From NCBI GenBank assembly GCA_913045415.1, contig CAJWPW010000090.1:1-5653 (forward strand): DNA of 5,653 nt. The letters run 5' to 3'. This DNA comes from an uncultured Fidelibacterota bacterium. GTDB lineage: Bacteria > Marinisomatota > Marinisomatia > Marinisomatales > UBA1611. The notes under the pieces are model-generated. The model saw only the letters and a list, made by a program, of their open reading frames with translations. It was not told the DNA's origin and searched no databases. Position numbers and translations under genes: made by a program. Positions 1 through 5,364 of the stretch are shown piece after piece (position 1 is the first letter of the stretch; each line of letters opens with the position of its first letter).

Positions 1-1150
1 CCACAAGCCATTCCACTAAAAAATCCAATCCAAGATTCAGAAGCAATCCGCCCAAAATCACTTTGGGAAAAACGGAAATCACTTTTGCCCCAAAAATGAG
101 AGTTATGCCACAAAGGAGCGCCACAATAATATTGGATAATCGCGTCCGGGCTCCAATATTGTAAGCCATGGATGTTTCACTTAGGGTGATATATCCGGGA
201 GGGGTTCCTGCGAATCCTGCCAGAATATTTCCATAACCGGTGAGTCGTAATTCCTTGTCCAAGTCGAAATCTTCTTTAATGATCAATTCAAGTCCACTGT
301 AATTAAACAGGACGGAAATGGCATTCAAAACCATCATGGTAGCAATGGCAGGAAAATGTTTCATGAAAAGGTCCCAGCGAAAATCTGATACATAGGGCAA
401 GGGTGTACCAGGAAAAAGACCGCCTTCTGGAAAAGGACCAAGTAAATAACCAGCAGATTCCAGATCGCTGAATGCAAATCCCTGGGAAAATGTGATGCCA
501 TAGAATAAAAGAATGCTTCCTGTCAGGATTCCCGGCATCAATAAATAATGACTTATCCGCCGGTTAGCCACTAAAAGCACAACGGCAAATATCAAGCCCG
601 GAACCCACTGGATCAATACATTCCCATTCAAGAAAGTCAAAGCATTGGACAAGGTCAAATCCATATCTGTCATCATAGCAAAAGAGAATTTGACAATGAG
701 CCAGCCGGTTCCCGCCATGAATCCACCCACAACGGGAAAGGGGATAAAACGTACCAGCTTCCCTAACCGAAAACGACCTAAGATCCAGAAGAAAATTCCA
801 ACTAAAATAGACGTTACACCAATGGCAACAAAAATAAATTTGTAAACTTGATCGGGCGATAATTGATCACCGATGCCTGAACTGATGCTCATAGCCATTA
901 GTGCAAGAATTGCAATAGGAATATCCTGGGGCGCTATAAGAATTAGCGGATAGGTTGCCGTAAAAGTAGAAAAAAGAGCAAATATAACGGATCCCACTAG
1001 CATAATTCCAATTCCTTGAGGCAGGTAGGCAGCAAGCGGTCCCGTAAAGATCAGGGCTGCCAAAGACATGGCAGACACAATAAAAATAATACCATTAATG
1101 GTGCCTGCAATGAGACTCGGCAGTAAATTTTCTTTGTAGTTTTCGGTCAT
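1..1150 (-). CDS. SulP/SLC26-family permease, 3'-truncated by window edge
   Basis: An open frame starts at the ATG at 1150-1148 (minus) and runs 383 codons off the left edge with no stop. The protein is a polytopic inner-membrane carrier. The SulP core is clear: an N-terminal helix pair around residues 18-62, the stretch RFIPFPVVGGFMAGTG (about 134-148), and GNILAGFAGTPPGY (307-320) followed by SET (324-326) and GARTRLS (333-339). That last block aligns without gaps to the equivalent block recalled from E. coli DauA. Family members are 12-14-helix anion or dicarboxylate carriers, usually with a C-terminal STAS domain; some relatives carry a cyclic-nucleotide-binding domain instead. That end lies outside the window. 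The TM3-like stretch resembles, from memory, the fungal Vsb1-type SulP branch more than sulfate transporters. The usual Arg of the substrate region is Glu325. No strong Shine-Dalgarno precedes the start. The substrate is unknown. Confidence 0.88.
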   Translation of the reverse strand, partial: MTENYKENLLPSLIAGTINGIIFIVSAMSLAALIFTGPLAAYLPQGIGIMLVGSVIFALFSTFTATYPLILIAPQDIPIAILALMAMSISSGIGDQLSPDQVYKFIFVAIGVTSILVGIFFWILGRFRLGKLVRFIPFPVVGGFMAGTGWLIVKFSFAMMTDMDLTLSNALTFLNGNVLIQWVPGLIFAVVLLVANRRISHYLLMPGILTGSILLFYGITFSQGFAFSDLESAGYLLGPFPEGGLFPGTPLPYVSDFRWDLFMKHFPAIATMMVLNAISVLFNYSGLELIIKEDFDLDKELRLTGYGNILAGFAGTPPGYITLSETSMAYNIGARTRLSNIIVALLCGITLIFGAKVISVFPKVILGGLLLNLGLDFLVEWLV

Positions 1151-1328
1151 TCCATTGTGGTATAGGTTAACCAGAATATAGAGAACATTTTATTTTCTAT
1201 GGATCATAATTATTATGGAAAATAATTTTGTTAACTCAGCTTTTTCAAGAAAGCATCCATGACAAATTGCTGACCAAAAATCTATCGGAATAAACACGCA
1301 ATTAGTTTTACTTCTGCACCTAATTTTA
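1151..1328. other. Divergent intergenic region between SulP and EamA genes
   Basis: These 178 bp separate two divergently transcribed permease genes, so they must hold both promoters. They are very AT-rich in the middle (about 1180-1230). There is no convincing sigma-70 promoter with both boxes for either gene. Hexamers one base off TATAAT occur inside the palindrome at 1203-1217 on both strands, but without a well-spaced -35. An 8-bp palindrome GGTTAACC lies at 1165-1172. No ORF or RNA gene was recognised. Confidence 0.7.
1190..1225. promoter_or_regulatory. Imperfect inverted repeat with Fur/PerR-like core
   Basis: The arms TTATTTTCTAT (1190-1200) and ATGGAAAATAA (1215-1225) pair at 10 of 11 positions, with one T-G mismatch. 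Nested at 1205-1217 is a perfect CATAAT-T-ATTATG palindrome. Its 6-1-6 layout matches the inner part of the 7-1-7 boxes known for Fur-family repressors (TGATAATnATTATCA), at 11 of 14 non-central positions over 1204-1218. PerR-type boxes match about equally well. Operator function is inferred; AT-rich DNA throws up such palindromes by chance. Confidence 0.35.
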
Positions 1329-2228
1329 ATGATGCGAAAAATACTCCCACCGCTAGCTGTTGTTTTTGCCGCCCTTCTCTGGAGCGCGGATGCATTCTTA
1401 AGACAGGAGCTTTATTCCATATCATCTTTTTTGGTAGTGACTCTCGAACATGCATTTGGAGCACTGCTGTTTTTACCATTTCTTATCAAAACGTGGCCGG
1501 AGATAAAAAAACTGGGGCAGCGTGGTTGGATCTCTGTTTTATGGATCTCTATCTGCGGTGGAATTTTAGGGACATACTTTTACACGAAAGCATTGAGCTA
1601 TATAGACTATATTGATCTGTCGGTGGTTGTACTTTTACAGAAACTCCAACCGATTTTTGCCATTTCCCTTGCAGCCATAATTTTAAAAGAGAAACTAACC
1701 CAGAGATTTATTGGTTTGGCTCTGGTGGCCATGTTAGGTGCCTATCTTGTCACCTTTGGAACCACATCTATTGCAGACTGGGATGATAAAACACTCATTG
1801 CAGCGCTCCTGGCAACATTGGCCGCATTCAGTTGGGGGAGTTCCACCGTTCTTGGAAAACATGCGTTGAATCGATTACCCTTTACTGCTGTTACTGCACT
1901 GCGATTATCTTTAACAGCTGTAGGCGCTCTCATCATTTTCACTGTTACATCGGATGGTTTTGGAACACTAGAACTCACAACTCATCAATGGCGGAATTTG
2001 GTTATTATTGTCATGTCCACCGGAGCTGTGGCACTTTTCATTTATTATTTTGGGCTCAAGCATATGAAGGCATCCCATGCCACAGTTTATGAATTGACAT
2101 GGCCCCTGTCTGCTGTTTTTCTTGATTGGATTATTCGGGGTCATATGTTAGGATTCGCACAAATTATCGGTGCAATTCTGCTTCTGGGATCTATGATTCT
2201 TCTCACTCAGGAAGAGACCTATGGCTGA
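1329..2228 (+). CDS. EamA-family (DMT superfamily) permease
   Basis: This 299-residue protein is about the normal length for a ten-helix drug/metabolite transporter made of two EamA repeats (roughly residues 7-142 and 157-293). Hydrophobic helices alternate with short loops. The first repeat ends with the typical QKLQPIF (104-110), LKEKLT (119-124) and a following G-rich helix; the second has the matching ATVYELTWPLSAVF (251-264). It would sit in the inner membrane. Family members export or import amino acids, nucleotide precursors and other small metabolites, and the substrate cannot be read here. Two ATG codons stand in tandem at 1329 and 1332 with no clear ribosome-binding site, so either could be used. 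Its stop overlaps the next gene's start, which suggests it is the first gene of an operon with the MFS and lipoprotein genes. Confidence 0.9.
   Translation: MMRKILPPLAVVFAALLWSADAFLRQELYSISSFLVVTLEHAFGALLFLPFLIKTWPEIKKLGQRGWISVLWISICGGILGTYFYTKALSYIDYIDLSVVVLLQKLQPIFAISLAAIILKEKLTQRFIGLALVAMLGAYLVTFGTTSIADWDDKTLIAALLATLAAFSWGSSTVLGKHALNRLPFTAVTALRLSLTAVGALIIFTVTSDGFGTLELTTHQWRNLVIIVMSTGAVALFIYYFGLKHMKASHATVYELTWPLSAVFLDWIIRGHMLGFAQIIGAILLLGSMILLTQEETYG
2209..2216 (+). promoter_or_regulatory. Ribosome-binding site of the MFS gene, inside the EamA gene
   Basis: The purine run AGGAAGAG lies in the last EamA codons, with 8 nt between AGGA and the ATG at 2221. It supports that start and coupled translation across the 8-nt overlap. 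Confidence 0.6.
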
Positions 2229-3498
2229 GTTAACTCTCAAAGATCATAATCATAATTTAAAATATAATCTTGTTCATGAATTCTGTTGGGGGTTCGGTAT
2301 CGCATTCCATACGCTTTATGCGGTTGTGCCATTGTTTTTAAGGGAATTGGGTGCACCAGAAAGTATTGCTGTTTCCACTGCCGGATTATTTTCGATTCTT
2401 ATTGCATTACCAACTTTAATTATTGCGACTCTTGGGAGAAATATCCGCAATATCAAAAAAGCTGTTATCCTAGTACACATAATCATTCTTATGGTGGCTT
2501 TTGCCATGGGATTCACATTTACCATTCTGGATCCCGAACAAATTCAAACTGCTTGGAAAGTATATTTTTCTTATTTCATATTGTATTCTTTATCGATAGG
2601 TATCATTATACCTATTTGGGCTGAATTTTTAAATCAATCCACTTTGAAATCTGAACGAGGTAAATTTTTTGGGTTAGGATTTGCCTTTAACAGTGTGGGT
2701 AGTTTTGCAGGTGGATTCATCTTAAGATTTCTATTATCCAGCAACATACCATTCCCCAGAAATTTTGGAATTGGGTTTTTTATACTATTTATAAGTCTAA
2801 CAATTGGCACGTTTCTGTTTTTGTTTTTCCGCGTCAAATCACCGAAGAAAGAACACCGCCACAAAACAGTTAAAGATTTTTTAGCTGAAACAAAATCCAT
2901 TGTGGTTGGCCATAAAAATTTCCAAAAATACATTTTATCCCGCATCCTCTTCGCTGCACATTTACCGGGATTGGGACTTTATGCGATTTATTGTCAGGAT
3001 AAATTCAATTTTGATGTGAGTCAAGCCGGAATCTTTACAATCCTGAATGTGATAGCATCTGGCTTTGCCAGTTATTTTGTAGGAATATTAGGAGATAAAA
3101 TGGGTCATAAATCTGGAATGATTGTTGCCTATTTGGCCCACTTCACAGCAGTATTCCTTGCTATTTTTTCACAGAATATGTTATGGGTTTATGCGGTTTT
3201 CATGGCCATTGGTGCAGGTCAAGGTGCTTTTATGCCCTCGGCCATGAATCTTATCTATGATTTTGCTGAAGAGCGGGATACCAAAACATACATGGCTTTA
3301 GTGGATACTATGCTTGCACCGTTTGTTTTAATTTTTATTGTGGGCATTGGCTACATGGTTCGGTTTGGTAATTATACCCTGTCGCTTTATATTATCGGCG
3401 CAAGTCTTTTTTTAGGCATGGCAATACTCTATTTTGTCGTTCGTGATCCAAAACAGTCCTCAGAACATGCATTTAATGTTGATGGATTTTCTTCTTGA
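2221..3498 (+). CDS. Major facilitator superfamily (MFS) permease
   Basis: This 425-residue protein has the size and hydrophobicity pattern of a twelve-helix MFS carrier: a short hydrophilic His/Asn-rich N-terminus (1-15), six helices to about 203, a charged central loop (about 205-235), six more helices to about 407, and a hydrophilic tail. The C-half loop has a good MFS motif A, GILGDKMGHKSG (288-299), and the helix 4-5 loop has ERGKFFG (145-151), common in MFS proteins. The N-half counterpart, GRNIRNIKK (72-80), has lost the usual Asp and Gly. The start at 2221 has a good ribosome-binding site and overlaps the EamA stop by 8 nt, so the two are almost certainly co-transcribed. The substrate is unknown; an exporter is as likely as an importer. 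Confidence 0.9.
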   Translation: MAELTLKDHNHNLKYNLVHEFCWGFGIAFHTLYAVVPLFLRELGAPESIAVSTAGLFSILIALPTLIIATLGRNIRNIKKAVILVHIIILMVAFAMGFTFTILDPEQIQTAWKVYFSYFILYSLSIGIIIPIWAEFLNQSTLKSERGKFFGLGFAFNSVGSFAGGFILRFLLSSNIPFPRNFGIGFFILFISLTIGTFLFLFFRVKSPKKEHRHKTVKDFLAETKSIVVGHKNFQKYILSRILFAAHLPGLGLYAIYCQDKFNFDVSQAGIFTILNVIASGFASYFVGILGDKMGHKSGMIVAYLAHFTAVFLAIFSQNMLWVYAVFMAIGAGQGAFMPSAMNLIYDFAEERDTKTYMALVDTMLAPFVLIFIVGIGYMVRFGNYTLSLYIIGASLFLGMAILYFVVRDPKQSSEHAFNVDGFSS

Positions 3499-3535
3499 TT
3501 TTCCACAACCTAAAACTAGAAATTCACCTCCTATT

Positions 3536-3916
3536 ATGATTGATTATATATCCCGACGCTGCAGATTGCTCTTACCTGCCTTTCTGGTACTGATGATTAG
3601 TGCATGCCAGGAAGACCCTTCGCGCCATTTGAATCTTGGAAATTGGTATCTTCAAAAAGGACTTTTAGATGAAGCCATCATGGAATATCGTGAAGTTTCC
3701 CGTCTTTATTCAGGTGATCCGAGCCAACTTGCTCGAGATGAATTCCAAATTTTAGGTAAAGCCCACTTTAAGCTTGCCATCGCTTATACAAAAAAAGGGT
3801 GGTGGGCCTATGCTTTGAATGAGGCAAAACGGAGTTTTGATATCACACCCAATAAGGATTGCCATGATCTTGTTGGGCTTATTGAAACAAAGATAGCTCT
3901 GGGTATTGACTCCTAA
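3536..3916 (+). CDS. Small TPR-containing lipoprotein
   Basis: I place the start at the ATG at 3536 rather than at the longer in-frame ATG at 3434. From 3536 the protein begins with a textbook lipoprotein signal: Arg7, Arg8 and Arg10, a hydrophobic core (11-21), and lipobox ISAC with the lipidated Cys24. The longer frame would bury this signal and overlap the MFS gene by 65 nt. The mature protein is about 103 residues. Gln at +2 suggests sorting to the outer membrane if the cell has a Lol system. Two TPR-like helix pairs are visible: about 33-60 (NLGNWYLQKG, EAIMEYREV) and about 76-105 (AHFKLAIAYTKKGWWAYALNEA), then a half repeat. TPR lipoproteins usually act as envelope scaffolds. It follows the MFS gene by 37 nt and is probably the last gene of the operon. 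No Shine-Dalgarno is evident. Confidence 0.8.
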   Translation: MIDYISRRCRLLLPAFLVLMISACQEDPSRHLNLGNWYLQKGLLDEAIMEYREVSRLYSGDPSQLARDEFQILGKAHFKLAIAYTKKGWWAYALNEAKRSFDITPNKDCHDLVGLIETKIALGIDS

Positions 3917-3925
3917 TTCAGGAGT
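3909..3925. terminator. Small hairpin spanning two convergent stop codons
   Basis: ACTCCT (3909-3914) and AGGAGT (3920-3925) form a perfect 6-bp stem with a 5-nt loop. The stem-loop covers the lipoprotein stop (3914-3916) and the PAP2 stop (3918-3920). Convergent genes often share such a bidirectional terminator, but the T-tract is poor: TTCTT follows on the plus strand, with CTTTTTCT about 12 nt further on, and there is none on the minus strand. Confidence 0.4.
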
Positions 3926-4397
3926 TCTTCGATAGCTCTTTTTCTACAAAGATCCACCCCATAAACACCACAAACCCAACGGCCCATCCACCAATGATCT
4001 GGTGGGGCATATGGACACCTAGATAAATTCTTGAAAATCCCACCATGAAGATCATTACTGAAGCTGGTATAATTCTATTATAATGGTGTCCGAGCCAGCC
4101 CCACACTACCATAGCCATTTGTGCGTGGCCACTTGGAAACCCAAATCCTGAAACTGAAATAAGGTGCAATTCTTCCAGTGGGCGCGGTAAGGCAAATCCA
4201 TCTTTTAGACATTTCATTATGATTGCTGATAAAATTATAATGCCAAGAAATGATAGCCAATCTTTTCGATTTAAATAAAAAAATGATATTATAAGATAAA
4301 TTGGATAAGCAGTGCCATTTCCCAATAGGGTTATGCCTTTCATGAGAAAAAGGATAATTGGGAAATCGAATTGTTGTAGGAATTGGATTAATTCCAT
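3918..4397 (-). CDS. PAP2-family membrane phosphatase, G6Pase-like motif
   Basis: This is a 159-residue integral membrane phosphatase with about five or six hydrophobic segments. All three phosphatase motifs are present: C1 K65-x6-R72-P73, C2 PSGH (88-91) with the general acid/base His91, and C3 SR (122-123) with nucleophile His129. The family removes phosphate through a phospho-His intermediate, from substrates such as phosphatidate, undecaprenyl pyrophosphate, phosphatidylglycerophosphate or sugar phosphates. In C3 the residue normally Asp is Gln133, within HMPHQ; this matches the HFPHQ recalled from animal glucose-6-phosphatase rather than the usual HxxxD. At 159 residues it is shorter than typical PAP2 lipid phosphatases (about 170-250). 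It ends one base from the convergent lipoprotein gene and follows the SDR gene by 55 nt on the same strand. The ribosome-binding site is weak. The substrate is not determinable from sequence. Confidence 0.87.
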   Translation of the reverse strand: MELIQFLQQFDFPIILFLMKGITLLGNGTAYPIYLIISFFYLNRKDWLSFLGIIILSAIIMKCLKDGFALPRPLEELHLISVSGFGFPSGHAQMAMVVWGWLGHHYNRIIPASVMIFMVGFSRIYLGVHMPHQIIGGWAVGFVVFMGWIFVEKELSKNS

Positions 4398-4443
4398 AGT
4401 AAAAAAATTACATAACCTTTCAAAAGATTTCCTTTGTTAGGTT
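4398..4443 (-). terminator. Possible rho-independent terminator after the SDR gene
   Basis: Read on the minus strand, an outer stem AACCT/AGGTT (4443-4439 with 4418-4414) encloses an inner stem CAAA/TTTG plus one G-C pair with a bulge (4436-4421). About 6 nt later comes a run of seven T (4407-4401). It lies between the SDR stop and the PAP2 start, so it would reduce read-through into PAP2. The stem is AT-rich and interrupted, so it may be weak. Confidence 0.4.
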
Positions 4444-4452
4444 TGATAACCA

Positions 4453-5235
4453 TTAGAAAGTACCGGAACGGGACTCCCCACCATCACAATAAATGATGGA
4501 ACAATTGATGAAATCTGCTTCTGGTTGTAAAAGCATTGAAATGGTTCCCGCTACATCTTCCGGTGTGGTTGTGCGGCGCATGGGATTTCGTTTCTTAGTG
4601 TTTTCGATCCACCTTTCCCATCCTTCTGTAATTTTTGTTAAGGCACGGGTTGGTGTAACGCCAGCTTGGACTGCGTTAGCTGTAATTCCAAATTGCCCTA
4701 ACTCCCATCCAATCTGTCGGATAATAGCTTCCATAGCGACTTTTGCCACACTAACAGGACCGTATCCTTCCATGGCCACATAGTTTCCCTCGCTGGTGAG
4801 CCCCATGACGCGTGAGCCGTTTGCCAGGAGTCCTTCCGCATATAACTTTTGTGTCCAATATAACAGAGCATTCCCCATAACATGAACCGTCATATCCATT
4901 TGTCGTTGGGTGACAGGCTTTTCACCAAATAAATTGGTGGTGGTACCGAACGCAATAGAATGAAGCAGAAGTTTAACCGGTTCTCCACTCGTAATCTCCT
5001 TGATTTGTGGAATATACTTATCCATGGTTTCTTCTGCCGCTGCATTTGTATTAAAATAATGACACCGACCACCAGTGATCTCGTTCACTTCAGTGATTGT
5101 TTCTACTGCTAATTTTTTTGCATCTCCACGATCAAAATGAAACGCAATAATTCCATAACCATCATTTGCAAGCCGCTTTGCTGTGGCTGCTCCATGGCCA
5201 GTTGACCCTCCTAATATTAATACCCAATCAGACAT
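4453..5235 (-). CDS. FabI/FabL-like enoyl-ACP reductase (SDR family)
   Basis: This 260-residue short-chain dehydrogenase has a Rossmann fold and probably reduces trans-2-enoyl-ACP with NAD(P)H in fatty-acid elongation. The dinucleotide loop is GGSTGHG (9-15). HSIAFG (92-97) matches the FabI signature. The catalytic pair is Tyr158-x6-Lys165, the spacing of enoyl-ACP reductases, against Tyr-x3-Lys in ordinary SDRs. NPMRRTTTPEDV (217-228) and CDGGES (250-255) near the end also resemble FabI/FabL. The glycine-rich N-terminus is more FabL-like than FabI-like, and the position of FabI Tyr146 is Ser148. I chose the ATG at 5235: GGAG sits 6 nt upstream (5245-5242), whereas the TTG at 5247 overlaps that site. 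It is divergent from fabA, which supports a fatty-acid role. Another enoyl-thioester reductase or a plain SDR remains possible. Confidence 0.8.
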   Translation of the reverse strand: MSDWVLILGGSTGHGAATAKRLANDGYGIIAFHFDRGDAKKLAVETITEVNEITGGRCHYFNTNAAAEETMDKYIPQIKEITSGEPVKLLLHSIAFGTTTNLFGEKPVTQRQMDMTVHVMGNALLYWTQKLYAEGLLANGSRVMGLTSEGNYVAMEGYGPVSVAKVAMEAIIRQIGWELGQFGITANAVQAGVTPTRALTKITEGWERWIENTKKRNPMRRTTTPEDVAGTISMLLQPEADFINCSIIYCDGGESRSGTF

Positions 5236-5241
5236 TTTGTT

Positions 5242-5245
5242 CTCC
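5242..5245 (-). promoter_or_regulatory. Ribosome-binding site of the SDR gene
   Basis: GGAG on the minus strand lies 6 nt before the ATG at 5235. This sets the start there and excludes the in-frame TTG at 5247, which overlaps the site. Confidence 0.65.
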
Positions 5246-5282
5246 AAATTTCAGCATGCAATTTACCGGATTATTTTGAAAG

Positions 5283-5310
5283 TTGAACATGAAATGTCGG
5301 TTCATAAATT
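5283..5310 (+). promoter_or_regulatory. Candidate fabA promoter with nested inverted repeat
   Basis: TTGAAC (5283-5288) and TAAATT (5305-5310) are 16 bp apart and fit a moderate sigma-70 promoter, 55 nt upstream of the fabA ATG. Between them is an inverted repeat: TGAAC (5284-5288) with GTTCA (5300-5304), and inside it ACAT (5287-5290) with ATGT (5294-5297) around GAA. A repressor or activator bound there would cover the promoter, and the site could also serve the divergent SDR gene. Both the promoter and the operator are inferred by eye. Confidence 0.35.
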
Positions 5311-5364
5311 CAAAAATTTGTCGTACTCTCACCCCCTTAAAATCATAGGATAATAAAACATATC

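Noticed and set aside
645..845. Plus-strand 66-codon open frame within the SulP gene
   Set aside because: Lys/Pro-rich composition with no domain, lying wholly antisense to a well-supported SulP coding region.
1228..1256. TTGTTA as a -35 for the EamA gene
   Set aside because: The sequence 17 bp downstream (AAGCAT) is not a credible -10 box.
1832..2092. Plus-strand 86-codon frame inside the EamA gene
   Set aside because: Out-of-frame shadow rich in Cys, His and Ser; the EamA frame is clearly the coding one.
3525..3532. CACCTCCT just before the lipoprotein start, identical to the 16S anti-Shine-Dalgarno; on the minus strand a perfect AGGAGGTG
   Set aside because: No minus-strand start codon with an open frame follows at a usable distance, and on the plus strand it cannot act as a ribosome-binding site. 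Best taken as chance.
3434..3535. N-terminal extension of the lipoprotein frame from the ATG at 3434
   Set aside because: It overlaps the MFS gene by 65 nt and would place the signal sequence and lipobox at residues 41-58; the ATG at 3536 gives a proper lipoprotein signal.
4493..4783. Plus-strand 96-codon open frame within the SDR gene
   Set aside because: Antisense shadow of a conserved dehydrogenase; no ribosome-binding site and no recognisable family.
5236..5247. TTG start adding four residues to the SDR protein
   Set aside because: It would overlap the GGAG ribosome-binding site that is correctly spaced for the ATG at 5235.
5306..5319. AAATT/AATTT inverted repeat downstream of the fabA -10 candidate
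   Set aside because: Pure A/T arms of five bases in an AT-rich spacer; expected by chance.
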